Source: Lathyrus oleraceus (Eukaryota > Streptophyta > Magnoliopsida > Fabales > Fabaceae). Taken from it: a stretch of DNA of 64,000 bases. Of this stretch, positions 34,380-48,006 are shown piece after piece. The position numbers were made by a program, and so were the translations under genes. The stretch's first letter is position 1, and every line of letters starts with the position of its first letter. The notes beneath the pieces were generated by a model. The model saw nothing but the letters and a program-made list of their open reading frames with translations, searched no databases and was not told the DNA's origin. The DNA lies in assembly GCF_024323335.1 (NCBI RefSeq), contig NC_066579.1:4107001-4171000 (forward strand). The letters are read 5' to 3'.

Positions 34380-36447
34380 CATGTCACCTATGTAGATACG
34401 TTGCAAAAGACATGGAAGAGTCGTTGTATCCGGGATGAAAACGTTTTACAAGATTGTCAGCTATGTTAAGACTATTTAATCTTAAGGAAAAAGGTGGATG
34501 GACAAGTAAATGTTTTACTGAATTGCTTGAATTATTACAAGAAATGCTTCTAGAAGGTAACATGTCACCAAACCGTACTTATGAGGCCAAGAATATATTA
34601 TGTACAATGGGTTTTGATTATGTCAAAATACATGCATGTTATAATGATTGCATATTAACTTGAAGGAGTTCCCGAGATGTGAGGAGTTATGCTATAAGAA
34701 TAAGGCCAATGATGTTGAATATGATGATAGTGTAACTAGAAAGGATGTTCCTTCAAAGGTGATGTGGTACCTATCGGTAGTTCAAAGGTTCAAGAGATTA
34801 TCTTCTAATGCAAATGATCCAAAAAATAATAGACGACATGCAGATGCAAAAGTGTATGATGGAAAAATTCGCCATGTAGCTGATTCATTGCAATGGAAGA
34901 AAATTGATTTCTTGTTTCTAGATTTTGCACTAGAAGCAAGGAACCTTAAGCTTGGACTTTCCACCGATGAAATGAGCTGTTTTGGTAATTTGAGTACTAA
35001 CCATACACTACGACATGTTCTTCTCATAATTTATAATATATATCTATGGTTGTGTATGAAGCGCAAATATATGATGTTACCAATGATGATTTCGGGTCCA
35101 AAACAACCAGGGAATGACATAGATGCTTATTTAACTCCATTGATTTAAGATTTAAGACTTTTGTGGGAGGAAGGCATTGATGTTGACGTTGCGTATATGG
35201 GTGATAATCTTAAGCGGTGTCCCACGTTGTTTTGCAAAATCAATAACTTTCCTACATACGGTAATTTATTTGGGTACAACGTCAAGGGACATAAAGCGTG
35301 TCCTATATGTGAATTTGATACATGCTACCACCAATTACAAAATGGAAAAAAGATTGTTCATCTCAGGCATCAAATTTTTTAAGACCTAATCATCCATATC
35401 GTAGATTGCGTAAGGCTTTTAATGGAGAGTGTGAGTTTGGTTTTGCTCCAAAGCCCTTAACCAGGAAGGAAGGTTATACAGTACAACAACACATTAAGGT
35501 TGTATTGGGAAAAAAACTAAAAGGTAAACAAAAATAGCCTGTGGAGAAAAATAGTTGGAAAAAAAGGTCGGTGTTTTTTTATCTTCCATATTAGTGTAGT
35601 CTTGATGTAAGACGTTGTCTTGATGTGATGCATATAGAGAAAAATGCATGTGATAGTTTGATTGAAACACTTCTCAACATTAAAGGAAAGATAAAAGATA
35701 CTAAGAAATCCCGTGAAGATATGGTTGTGATGGGTATACGATAAGAGTTAGCCCCGAAAGAAATAGGAAATAAAACATATTTTCCCCCAGCTTGTCACAC
35801 TCTGTCTGAAAAAGATAAAAAGTTTTTGTGATTGTTTACAAGGTATAAAAGTTCCCCAAGGGTACTCATCAAATATGAAGAAACTTGTGTCAGAGAATGA
35901 TCACAAACTAGTTGGCTTAAAATCACATGATTGTCATGTATTGATGCAATAAGTTCTACCAGTGGCTATCTGTGACATTTTACCAAGGAATATAAGGGTA
36001 ACTATAACGAGATTGTGCTTATTCTTCAATGTTATATATAGTAAAGTCATTGATCCTGAAAATTTAGACGAGTTGGAACATGAGACAACAATTATCTTAT
36101 GTCAATTAGATATGTTTTTCCCTCCATAATTCTTTGACATTATGGTTCACTTAGTTGTTCATCTAGTAAGGGAGATTATAATTTATGGTCCAATTTATTT
36201 ACAATGGATGTATCGCGTAGAGCGATACATAAAGATCTTCAAAATCTATACAAAGAACCATCATCATCCAGAAGCTTCGATCATTAAATGGTACATCACA
36301 GAAGAAGCTATTCAATTTTGTACAATGTATTTGTCAGAAGCTAACTCTATAGGAGTTCCTGAGTCTCGTCATGAGGGAAGATATGATGGTAGAGGTACTT
36401 AAGGTTTAAATGTTAAAACTTTTAGTCGATATATAGTTCTTCAAGCA

Positions 36448-36502
<55 letters not shown>

Positions 36503-37240
36503 AATAACTTGGCTGAAGTTCAACCTTACTTGACCGCTCAAAAAATTCTTATAAAGGAAAAATACCCCCAGATGAATGAAAAATGGTTGTTGAAAGAGCA
36601 TAACAAAACTTCAATAACTTGGTTTAATCAAAGTGTTTCTAAAGAAAGTACTTGTGCATCAGAGACAATTAAATGATTGTCATGTATGCATAGATTTAAT
36701 ATAATTACTTGGAGTGTATACGACATTATTAAATATTAATGCTATATAAAATCAAAGGATGATCGTAGTGCCATGAAAAATAGTGAGGTTATGGTTGAAG
36801 CTGAATCCATGTACTTCTCTAGTGCCAAAGATAACAATCTTGTACTAGCATCTAGAGCGTACTTTAGGTTCATTGGGGAGATTATGGAGACGAATTATGT
36901 TTCTTTTAAAGTGAATTTATTTAAGTGCAAGTGGATTGACAGTAACACTGGTGTAGAAACATATGAATTATGATTCACACTGGTTGATCTTTGAAAGGAA
37001 ACTTACAAGAACAAACCATTTATCATGGCAACCTAAGAAAAATAAGTTATTTATGTCACTGATCCTTCTAACACTAGAACTTCAATTGTACTTCAAGGAA
37101 AATATCTTCCCAATGAAAATCAAGATTTTAACTACGAGACCTCTTGTTTCGAAACACATGTACGTCAATCATCTGAAAAAAATGATTCAAATGATGTACA
37201 TGTTATTCGTCGTGATCATAAAGAGGGAATATGTGAAAAC
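34380..37240 (+). pseudogene. CACTA TNP2-like transposase pseudogene
   Basis: Broken frames on the plus strand follow the domain order of plant TNP2 proteins. 34454-35400 is the Transposase_21 domain (MSCFGNLSTNHTLRHVL, ISGPKQPGNDIDAYLTPLI, GHKACPICEFDTC). 36110-36402 is the DUF4218-type domain (FFDIMVHLVVHLVREI..., HHHPEASIIKWYITEEAIQF). 36530-36640 is the linker (LAEVQPYLTAQKILI). 36773-37130 is the DUF4216-type domain (ASRAYFRFIGEIMETNYVSF, FKCKWIDSNTGVETYEL). Many stops and frameshifts occur, so no functional transposase can be made. An (AT)n tract lies between the DUF4218 block and the linker. Family assignment is secure; the N-terminus is lost or displaced by the LTR fragment. Confidence 0.85.
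36452..36501. repeat. (TA)n microsatellite
   Basis: About 50 bp of pure TA dinucleotides within the decayed TNP2 region. Confidence 0.97.
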
Positions 37241-37939
37241 TAGTAAGTTAATATTTTATATCACTTACTAATTTATAATTATTCATTTTACTCTTTTTTA
37301 TTCCTTTTACTAAATACTTAATGTCGTTGTTAATTATCCTAATTGGTTTAAATTGTTGTTCAAATTATAGGTGTTTAACGAGTGGTGACAAATCTTAACA
37401 TAGAAATTTTGGACAGTCTGTAAGACTTTCTATTTTGGTAATTTCTTTTGTTGGTTAATTATTTGATTCAGTTTTGTTGTAAAATTATAAGGTTTGTCCA
37501 ATTTTTGATTTGCATTTGGTGTAAACTATTGTTCTTTTGTGATATAGTTTTGTAATACATGTACAATATTTCTGTTTCAGAAATCTGCAAAATATATTAT
37601 GTATTATGTGATATGGTTATGTAATTCAAGTACAAACGAAAATATAAAAAATAAATTTCACCCCTCGGTTTTAAAATAAAATCGACATAATTATATATGG
37701 CTATTACCTCGGTTTTTAAACAAAATCAAGATTTTATGTTGGGCGCGCCATCTATCTTTGTAAATAATAAAAATGCAGATGTTAGGGTTTGAACTCATGA
37801 TCATATAACTTTACCCCTCGATTTTTCATTAATCGAGGTGTTAAGTGGCATCTTTTTATTTCTCCATTTGTTATGTCGCTTTAGTGGTCAATGTTTCATC
37901 TCTTTTGTGTGCGACATTAAAACCATATTTATAGTAGTG

Positions 37940-38690
37940 TCGAAACGTTTTAGTAAGGAATTGGCAATGAGAAAGTACATCATTAAATTTTCTTTGATGC
38001 ACTTATACTCTTTTCTCAGATGTCTAACCACGGACTATGAATCACCTTTTATTTCAACGCCTCTTGCTCCCAAGTCCAACAAAATCTGAAGCCCAAATGT
38101 TAAGGCTTCATATTCAGCCTCGTTATTTGAACAAAAGCCTTCGATTCTAAATTTAAACCTAGTGGGTATATCCTTTGGAGAAATTATAAATACTCCAACT
38201 CTAGTTCCATCTTTAGGTCTAGAATCGTCGAAGTATAATTTCCAAGGCATAGTCTCTACATAAATTTCTATTGCTTCGACCACTGAGTGGTCCACAATGA
38301 AGTATGTGACGATTTGTCCTTTTATTGCTCTCAAAGGGCAATAGGTTAGTGAGTACTTAATGAGTTCTAAATCCAACTTTCCTATTCGACTATGAAGTAT
38401 AGGTTTCGACAACATGTGTCTGATCACATCAAAATGAGAATACACATAAATGTCAACATGTTTTATATAATGCTTAAGTTTTCTACATGAAAAGTATAGG
38501 CACAAACATAACTTTTTTTATTGCATTATACCTAGTTTCTACATCAATTAGGGGTCAACTGAGGTAATAAATGGCTCTTTCGATGCCATTTTCATCCTCT
38601 TAGGCTAACATACTTTTATGGTTGAATTTGATGCAGCTATGTACAATTTCATATTCTTATTTCTACTTAGAGGTAATAAGATAGGAGGCT
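37940..38690 (-). pseudogene. Gypsy A dual RNase H region
   Basis: On the minus strand, a gypsy-type RNase H end (YFSCRKLKHYIKHVDIYV..., LSKPILHSRIGKLDLELI) is followed by a second, archaeal-type RNase H (WKLYFDDSRPKDGTRVGVFI, CSNNEAEYEALTFGL, EIKGDS). Two RNase H domains in tandem are a known feature of the Tat lineage, which supports the classification. A stop follows GDS. The domain is cut at 37940 by the CACTA insertion and resumes at 31090. Confidence 0.82.
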
Positions 38691-40209
38691 TCCTCATATA
38701 ATCTTTGATATTGTCAAAAAAATCTTGTTGTTCGCCCCCCCTCCCCCCCATATGAAGTCACTTTCCTTCTTGAGTCGAAGTAATAGCGATAAAACATGAG
38801 TCTTGTCACTTAAGTTGGATATGGATATTCTCATAAAGTTTGTTTTCCCCAACAAAGATTGAAGTTGTTTCTTTTTAGAAGGAGGCTTGAGATCCAAGAT
38901 CACTTTTATTTTGTTTTAATTCATCTCTATGCCTTTTTTGTGCACCATGAACCCCAAGAAATCTCCTACATGGACACATAAAACACACTTTAATGGATTC
39001 ATTTTTAGTCCATATTTCCTCATCCACTCAAAGGACTCTCAAAGATGGCATAAGTGACCATTTTCTGATGAGGACTTTATGACTATGTCATCAATGTAGA
39101 CTTGCATGAATGTTTCGATAAAGTCATGGAACATAGAGTTCATATCCCTTTAATAGGTTGCCCCATTGTTTTTTAAACCAAAGGGTATTATTATCTATTC
39201 ATAAGTTCCTAAAGCAACTGTGCATTGAAATGCCATTTTAATTACGTCTTCTTCAACTAAAAATATGATTGTACCTAGAATATCCATTTAACATACTTAA
39301 ATATTCAAAACCTACGGTTGAATCTACTAACATTTCTGCCACATGCATTGGGCACTCATCTATACATACTCTATGAGTTCCATTTTTATTTATAAGAGGA
39401 ATAATTTTTGTTAAACATTTGACATAACTGATCTTTCTAATGAACTTACTTCTAAGCAGCCTTTCGATCTCCTCTTTGATATTTGACACGATCTCTGATG
39501 CAAACTTTCTTTGCACTTGCTTCACCGGCTTCTTGCCATGTCAAATTGGCAGCTTTAATTCCACCATGCTTCGACTCATCCCTGAAATCTCATTGTAATC
39601 CCAGACAAAACAATCAGTGAACTCTTTAAATAATTCAACCACCTTTTTTTCATGCTTGGTTCGAATTTAACACTGATGTAGGTTGGTCTTTTCATCACGC
39701 CACCACCCAGATCTATTTCTTCTAAGGGATCTTGGGCCAACATCTTTTTTATACTATCAAGCGGGTATTTTTCAAACCCCAAAGGCCCGCTGTCGTAGAT
39801 ATAATCAAGCCTTGGTCTTTCTTAAGCTGTTGTCTAGCCAAAAAGGTTATCTCCACATTTATCAGAATTTTCGACAATGGCTTTAAGATCCATATTTTGT
39901 AATGCTTCAACCTCAAGGGTCAAGTTTAATCTATTTTTGGCCATATAAGCCGAAATTCGAGCCAATGAGTTTGACTCACTAGTCATTTTCATCGACCATG
40001 GTCCACCTAGTGGGTGCGACACTTCCCTCATTAACAGTCTGATTTCCTACATCTTCCTTATCCCAAATAAAACCATGATTGGGATGGAGGCTCATAAAGT
40101 ATGTAGCATCTTTCTGAGGAGAGTAAACATCCTCTGCTGTAATAACTTTCTGCCAAATGTTTCTTGCCAATCTTATTAACTTCAGGCATGTAATAGCTTT
40201 GGTCAACCT
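38690..40209 (-). pseudogene. Gypsy A reverse transcriptase and upstream linker
   Basis: From 40209 downward, the minus strand reads the region between protease and RT (DQSYYMPEVNKIGKKHLAES..., ISAYMAKNRLNLTLEVEALQ), then MLAQDPLEEIDLGGG (39753 down), the RT N-terminus (39525-39253, RLLRSKFIRKI, GTHRVCIDECPMHV), the catalytic block VYIDDIVIKSSS near 39100, and the RT C-terminus (38903-38694). The YxDD motif is kept but stops are frequent. A homologous stretch in the opposite orientation occurs in gypsy B (57051-57878), which shows that the two are the same family. Confidence 0.85.
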
Positions 40210-42241
40210 TGTAACACCCTAAAACCCATGCGTAATTATCAAAGAATTTAATTATGAAATACAATCACTTAGGGTGTCACTCATAACTATCATAGCCTGC
40301 TCCGTAACACGGGTTACAACAAAACATTTTACCACATACATTTGTACTTGGGATGTTTACACGACATCCACCCCATCTCAATATCTTCGAAGTGGAATCA
40401 TAATAAAAAAACATACCAATTTAAAATCTCATAATAGTTTTCATAACAAAATTAAAAGCACCGACTCGTGAGTCTTCTCCAAGTGCTATCACTCCAAAAC
40501 ATAAACCAAATACGGGAGCATGCATTGTCTTTTAGGAAATTTTAATACAAAATAAATAATTCACTCCCTAGTGTTACATATCAGAGCATAACTAAAGCTA
40601 ACACGAATAAACTAAAAGAAATAGCTCCAAAAGCTAACTTCCACTCACAATAGCGTCTCTACTCTTGAGTATCTGTATGATGCCCATGTAAAGGCAATAT
40701 TCAAACAGAATGAGTGAGAATTCATTTCAATAATAACAACATAGAACGTAAAATAAAGTACAACATCTACACAATCATGCATAATAACATATGACATTTT
40801 TATGCCCAAATTATCATCAACATTACATACAATAACACCATAATCACACATAGTCAAATTTCACGCATATAATTCATTCATGTTATACGAATCACGACAA
40901 CGACAACGAATCATATGCATGTGGTACCAATTCAACATTTGGTTCTTCTTACGAATCTGATTCCCCATTCGGAATCCCGAACTCCCCCTTCTTTATTTCG
41001 GATAAGTCTTTCATCCCCCTTCAGACCTATGACTTATCTCCTTCAACACATCAACAATGGATGTATGACATGGTAATAATGCAATTAACACAACAATTAT
41101 AATAATATTTATTGATCCACAATTGATCACACAATTGCAATCATGCATAACGTAATCCATCCTTTTGGACTACCACAAATATAATCAAACACACCATCCC
41201 ACTCATTCATAACACATTAAATAATTTGTCAATACGGATATCATTCATATTTGTCACATCATCAAAACTTCTTTCTCAACTACTACTAACATCTAATAAA
41301 ATCGTTAAAACTATTTTATCCTTGAAACAAAGTTATAGCACTCTATTTCAGCTACAAAACACTTCAAACCCCGTCTCTAAATGATTTACGAGTTGAAAGT
41401 TATTATCAAAACTATGCACGAAGACGTTAATAAAAAGTTGTTGTTTTTCTGAAATTTCAAGCACGATTTTCATCTTCTCCAACTCCAAAAACGTCCATTA
41501 AATCATGACCAAAAATATTCTATAGTTTTAAATTCAATCATAAACACATGTATATCAATCACTACTTATATTCATATAGTCATTGATCTATATACTATAT
41601 TAATCCCTAAAAGCTTCAAATATCATCAATGGTGAACATACATGAATACTTTAAAACATAAATTTCATTAAACAAATATCAACATTCTTCATCAATCCAA
41701 GAAGAATTAAACTTTCCTCTATCCTTCCATTCCCACCCTTACCTTGTAATTCCATAAAAATCCAAGTTTTTGGTTATTCTCTTCCCTGGAGCTCTCATAA
41801 GGTTTTCCTTACTTTTCTCTTCTCTTGCCTCTTTTATTTCAATTTCAAAACTTTCACCCACTGTAAACTTTTTCCTTCACTTCTCTCCTCCTAAATTAAA
41901 AATATAATTTCTATCTTTCTAATATTCCACTAAGTCCCAACTTATTACTAACTTACATTATTTATTTTAATTTTCCATAATTCACACTTTCCACCTAAAA
42001 CTCATTATTTCCTTTTATTTTATTATTTTATTTAAATAATAATAATAGAACATTATTTTAATCAATTAAATAATTATAAATAAATCTACCAACCTCTAAT
42101 CACTCTCCACACTCTCTACCCAAGGGTAACCCATCCTTGTTGCCCTAACACATCTCAATTATCACACAAACAATAATTAGATACACACATAAAATTATAA
42201 TTAATTAATATAAATAATTTTTAGAAAAATAGGGTGTTACA
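40210..42241 (-). repeat. Chromovirus 3' LTR (2032 bp)
   Basis: Starts tgtaacaccctaaaacccat and ends aaatagggtgttaca on the plus strand; collinear with 45523-50808 apart from the insertion there. The purine-rich tract GTGGATGAGAGT abuts it on the inner side (minus strand). Confidence 0.9.
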
Positions 42242-42282
42242 ACTCTCATCCACTTAGAGAATTTTCTCCCTCGAAAATTACC

Positions 42283-45200
42283 TCAAGTGAATAGTTTTGG
42301 ATATGGATCCCTCATTTGACTCTCAAGCTCCCAAGTTACGTTTCCACCAGCTGGTCCTCCCCAAGCTACCTTCACCAAGGTAATCTCTTTACCATGCAAC
42401 TTCTTCACTTCTCGATCCTCTTTTCGCATGGGTGATGACTCAACAACCAGGTTATCTCTCGCATGCACATCGTCCACTTAGATCATATGAGACGGATCCG
42501 AAATGTACCTCCTCAACTCAGACACATGAAACACATCATGAAGATTAACAAGCAACGGTGGAAAAGCAATATGATAGGCCATTTCTCCTATTCTTTGCAA
42601 AATCTGGTAAGGACCGGTGAAACATGAAGTGAGCTTTTGAGACTTCAAATCTCTACCAATACTAGTTACCAGAGTAACCCTCAGAAACCCATGATCTCCC
42701 TTTTGGAACTCAAGTGATTTCCTTTGTCTATCATAATAACTCTTTTGGCGACTCTGAGGAACTATCATCTTCTCCTAAATCACTTTGATCTTTTCTGTGG
42801 TCTGTTGGACAATCTCAGGTCCAATCACATCACTCTCTCCTAACTCATACCAACACAAAGGCTTCCTACACCTTCTACCACACAATGCCTTAAATCGTGC
42901 CATTCCAATACTCAAATGGTTGTTGTTGTATGTAAACTCAATCAACGGTAAAAATCTATCCCAAACACCACCTTGTTCAAGTACACAAGCCCTTAACAAG
43001 TCCTCTAGCGACTGCATAGTCCTCTCAGTCTGACCATTTGTATGTGGACGATAATCAGAACTTAGATGCAACTTCGTACCAAAAGCCATATGCAAACTCT
43101 CCTAGAACCTCGACGTGAACCTCAAATCTCTATCAAATACAATACTAGACGAAATACCGCACAAACTGACAATCCTCTCGATATATAACTTTTCCAACCT
43201 TTCCAATGGATAGTCCAATCTCATAAGAATAAAATGAGCCGGCTTCGTCAACCTATCCATAATTACCCAAATAGTATCTCAATTCTTCACAATCCTCAGC
43301 AATCCAGATAGAAAATCGATTGAAATGTTGTTCCATTTCCAATAAACAATAGTTGCATCAAACCCAATGACTTTTGATACTCAATCCTTGACTTCTGGAA
43401 AGTCAAACACGCATACACAAAATTTGCAATCTCTTTCTTCATCCCATGCCACTAAAAAATCTTTCTCAAATCCTGATACATATTTTTAGCACCTGGATGA
43501 ATACTCAGACCACTTCGGTGTCCTTCTTCAAGAATACTCTTCTTAAGTTCAAGCACATCAGGAACACATATTTGTCACATAATTTTATAACACCATTATC
43601 ACGAATCTTGAAATCACCACCTTGACCTTTATTGGTTAAAGCCAAATAATCTACTGATTCCAAATCAGTACTCTGACTTTCTCTAATCCATTCCAAAACA
43701 CCACTGGTAAGCTTTAACATACCTAGCTTTATAATCTACGGTGTGACTTCAAAAACAAAACTCAAATCTCTAAATTCTTCGATTTGCTCTAACTCTCTAG
43801 CCATCAATGTCGACATATGCAACGTCTTCCGACTCAATGCATCAGCCACTACATTGGCTTTACCATGATGGTAATTCAAACCAAAATCACAATCCTTTAA
43901 CAATTCAAGCCACCTCCTCTGCCTCATATTTAACTGATTCTAATTGAATATGTACTTCAAGCTCTTATGATCAATGAATACTTCAAATTTAGGGCCAAAC
44001 AAATGATATCTCCTAAATGTAAACACAACGGAGGCCAACTCTAAGTCACGCATAGGATAATTCTTCTGATAAACTCTAAGTTGTCTTGATGCATAAGCCA
44101 TAACTTATCCATTATGCATCAACACACCATCTTGACCCATCTTGGAAGCATCACAATACACAACAAAAGGTTCAGTTGTACTCGAAAGAGCAGTCATCAA
44201 ATTTTTCTTGAGTTCTACAAAACTCCCTTCACAAGCAACATCCCACACATACGTTTGACCCTTTCAAGTCAACTAAGTCAAAGGCACTGCCAACTTCGAA
44301 AAACCTTATATGAATCTGTGATAATAACCATCTTACCGAAGGAAGTTTCTAATCTCTATAACAGACTTCAAAGTCTCCCAATGCAACACATCATCAACCT
44401 TCGAAGGATCAACCACAATACCACCACTAAAAATTACATGGCCAAGAGAACTCACTTCTCCTAACCAAAACTCACACTTAGATAACTTATCATATAATTG
44501 GTTCTGTTTCAACAACTCCAACACAATTCTCAGATGCTCAACTTGCTCTTCATCAGTCTTCGAATAAATTAGAATGTCATCAATTAATACCACCATGAAC
44601 TTATCCAAATACTGATGAAAAGTCCTATTGATATACTCCATAAGCACAACGGGTGCATTGGTCACACCAAACGACATCACAAAATACTCATAGTGACCAT
44701 CTGTCATTCTGAACACAATCTTCAGAATATCTTTTGGTTTCACTCAAATCTAATGGTAACCTGACCGCAAATCAATTTTATTGAAAATACGAGCATCAGA
44801 TAATTGATCCATCAAATCATAAGTTCTCAGAAGAGGGTATTTATTATTAATCACCATCTTGTTCAGTTATTGATAGTCAACACACAACCTCATGCTACCA
44901 TCCTTCTTATTTACTAACAATACCGGCACACTATAAGGAGAAACACTTGGTCGAACAAATCTCTTCTCAAGTAACTCTTCCATCCGTTTTTTCAGCTCGC
45001 TCAACTCAGAAGCCAACATTTTTTATAGAGCCATAAAAATAGGACTAGTACCGGGTACCAAGTCTATAGTAAACTCAATCTCTCAATTTGTTGGTAAATC
45101 ACTGATGTCTTCAGGAAACACTCTCGGAAGTTCACACACTGCATGAAGATCACGAACTACTCCCTTGCCTTTAGCTTCCATACAAAAACACTTGACCGTC

Positions 45201-45420
45201 TTCCCTCAAGGATCACACCATTTTTCTAACTGACACCATCCTCAAATCTGACCTCTCTTCGGGTTCAGGAAAAGAACAACATTCTCAAGATAGTTGAACT
45301 ATCCAACACTACACTCTCGCATGCAGAAACATGATGTCCAAGCTCTCTACAGTTGGAACATCCAAGAGAAACAAACACTTCTCCCCCACTTGTTTCATGC
45401 CCAACCTACAAATAGAAAAT
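42283..45420 (-). pseudogene. Chromovirus pol pseudogene (zinc knuckle, RT, RNase H, integrase, chromodomain)
   Basis: Read on the minus strand. A CCHC knuckle (CSNCRELGHHVSAC) lies near 45360-45320 and is followed, without a recognisable protease, by the RT N-terminus (EIEFTIDLVPGTSP near 45080; [20 protein letters not shown] near 44930). The RT core at 44743-44333 contains VLIDDILIYSKTDEE, so the catalytic pair is kept. RNase H ends in [16 protein letters not shown] (43927-43736). The integrase includes SDYRPHTNGQTERTMQSLED (43095-42775). The C-terminus (42768-42283) holds VNLHDVFHVSELRRYI and a chromodomain-like WGGPAGGNVTWELESQM. Stops and frameshifts interrupt most blocks. Chromodomain elements target heterochromatin; this copy cannot move by itself. 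Confidence 0.87.
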
Positions 45421-45507
45421 AAAACAAACATCGACAGTGTTTTTACACACATGTCACATACTAGGGAACATACATAATTAAACAACCTGATCGAATGGAC
45501 CAACCAG

Positions 45508-45519
45508 GCTCTAATACCA
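45508..45519 (-). other. Chromovirus primer binding site
   Basis: Minus strand TGGTATTAGAGC, three bases inside the 5' LTR: the initiator tRNA-Met PBS with one substitution. Confidence 0.8.
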
Positions 45520-46512
45520 TTATGTAACACCTTAAAAGCCCGCGCGTAATTATCAAAGAATTTAATTAATGAAGTACAAACACTTAGGGTGTCACTCATA
45601 ACAATCATAGTCTGCTCCGTATCACGGGTTACAACAAAACATTTTACTACATACATTTGCACTTAGGATGTTTACATGACATCCACCCCATATGAATATC
45701 TTTGCAGTGGAATCTTAATAAAAAAACATACCAATTTAAAATCTCATAATAGTTTTCATAACAAAATTAAAAGCACCAACTCGTGAGTCTTGTCCAAGTG
45801 CTATCATACCAAAACATAAACCAAATACGAGAGCATGCATTGTCTCTTAAGAAGTTTCAACACAAAATAAATAATTTGCTCCCCAGTGTTACATATCAAC
45901 ACATAACCAAAGCTAACATGAATAAAATAAAAGAAATAGCTCTAGGAGCTAACTTCCACTCCTAACATCGTCTCTGCTCTTGAGTATCTACACGATGCCC
46001 ATGTAAAGACAATATTCAAACAGAAGGGGTGAGAATTCATTTCAATAATAACAACATAAAATGTAAAATATAGTACAACATCTACACAATCATGCATAAT
46101 AACATATCACACTCTCATGCCCAAATTATAATCAACACCGCACAAAACACCACCACCATCACACATAGTCATATTTCACGCATATGATTCATTTATGCTA
46201 TGCAAATCACGACAACAACAACGACTCATATGCATGTGGTACCAAATCAACATTTGGTTCTTCTTACGAACCTGACTCCCCCTTCAGAATCCCGAACTTC
46301 CCTTTCTATGTTTCGGATAAGTCTTTCGTCCCCCTTCGGACTTACAACTTATCTCCTTCAAGATATCAATAATGGATGTATGACATGGTAATAGTGCAAT
46401 TACCACAACAACTATAATAATATTTAGTGATCCATAATTGATCATACAATTGCAACCATGCGTAACGTAATCAACCATTTTGGACTACCACCAATATAAT
46501 CAAACACACCAT

Positions 46513-47872
46513 TGTTGGTGTAAGCCCTAGAGGCCAATACTTTTGGTACTTGTATCGAATTATTTATTAATAATAAAAGGCTTTTTCTTTATTACAGTTG
46601 TTTAATAAAGTCCCTAGAATAGCTAGTCCGTTTAATGCATCAAGTGTGACTTGATCATGAGACCACATTAAACATAAGGACATTATTCTTAAAGTATCCG
46701 TAGTCGAGCTTTAGTGTGAAGTGGGATAACATTAAAGCATTAAGACTATTATGTTTGTAGACTGATGATCACATCTCATGGATCATGGATAAAGAGTTAT
46801 CAAGTCTTAAACATAGGTATGGATATTAGGAGTAATATTTATACCGGATTGACCCGCTATGAGAATACTATATAGAAAGTTATGCAAAGTGTCATAAGTT
46901 ATTCTCATGGTGATAATAGTGTATACCACTCTTCGACCTGAAACCACTATGGATCCTAGATGTAGAGTCGAGTGCTTTATTGTTGATCCAACATTGTCCA
47001 TAACTGGATAACCATAAAGACAGTTGATAGGTACTCCACAAAGCATGCTGAGGGACATGAGTGTCCTAGATGGAATTTGCCCATCCTGTGTAACATGATA
47101 AATGTCTATGGGCCCAATATTGAACTGGACAAGGATGACACGGTCTATACCTTGTGTTCAATATAGACATAAGGGCAAAGGGGTAATTATACACATAATC
47201 ATTATCACAGGAGGTTTTGTCAGATCACATGACATTTTCGTGTCTTGGGTAGCAGTGATGTGTTGCTAGATACCGCTCACTGTTTATTATGTTAAATGCG
47301 TGATTTAATATAATTGCCAACGTCGCGAAAACCTACAGGGTCACACACAAAGGATGGATTGATGAGAGATAGAGTAACTAAGGAACACCGTAAGGTACGG
47401 TGCACTTAAGTGGAATACGAAATATGGTAAGGTACCAAGTACTTAAGTGATTTTGGCATATTATGAGATATGGGCCAAAATACACTTAAGTGGGCTTTTT
47501 AGCTTGAAGCCCACACAAGTGGTTCTATAAATAGAACTCTTATGTAGAAGCATTGTATAGGAATACAACACAACTGAAGAGTTGGAATTTCGTATCTCTC
47601 TTTCTCTCACTCAAAGCCTTCATTCATAACAGCTAGCACTGCGATTGAAGGAATCCGTTCGTGTGGACTGAGTAGAGACGTTGTCATCGTTCAACGTTCG
47701 TGATCGCTCCGTGGATTTGTATCTAAGGTTTTGATCGTTACAAGAGATATGCACCAAAGGTTTGAATCGCCACAAGAGGTAACGATTCTATCACTGATCA
47801 TACCCATTCGTAAGGATCACTAAATGGAGAAATTTTAAATTCCACTGCGCCTTGGATGACAATTCTCCTTCA
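46513..47872 (+). repeat. Left arm LTR (plus orientation)
   Basis: 1360 bp, from tgttggtgtaagccctagag to gacaattctccttca. Contains a TATA box (ctataaatag, 47525-47534) that would drive rightward transcription. About 70 bp near 47705-47775 are absent from the right arm. No PBS follows: 'gtgtcttgcg' replaces it. Confidence 0.88.
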
Positions 47873-47879
47873 GTGTCTT

Positions 47880-47999
47880 GCGTTAACCGGTTAACCAAAT
47901 GCGTTAACCGGTTAACCAAATGCGTTAACCGGTTAACACTGTTTGAAAATCTCTTGGAAAACTGTTTTCCGTCTTGTGTTAACCGGTTAACCAAAAGCG
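47880..47999. repeat. 21-bp tandem repeat with palindromic core TTAACCGGTTAA
   Basis: 'gcgttaaccggttaaccaaat' starts at 47880, 47901 and 47922 (the third copy ends early), and a fourth, separated copy lies at 47976. The 12-bp core is self-complementary. Confidence 0.93.
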
Positions 48000-48006
48000 T
48001 TTGAAT

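Larger units (their letters stand above)
31091..37939 (+). mobile_element. CACTA (En/Spm-like) DNA transposon inserted in gypsy A RNase H
   Basis: 6849-bp element. The left end is CACTACTACAAATATTACAT (31091 inward); the right end, inward on the minus strand, is CACTACTATAAATATGG (37939). Flanking triplets are TCA (31088-31090) and TCG (37940-37942), a 2-of-3 target duplication. Sub-terminal 'ctcggtttt' and 'accgaggtt' repeats occur near both ends. The gypsy A frame (ANSLLKRF to HVSIYHIP) joins exactly across the element, which confirms its boundaries. It carries a broken TNP2-type transposase and an inserted LTR fragment, so it is non-autonomous. Confidence 0.88.
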
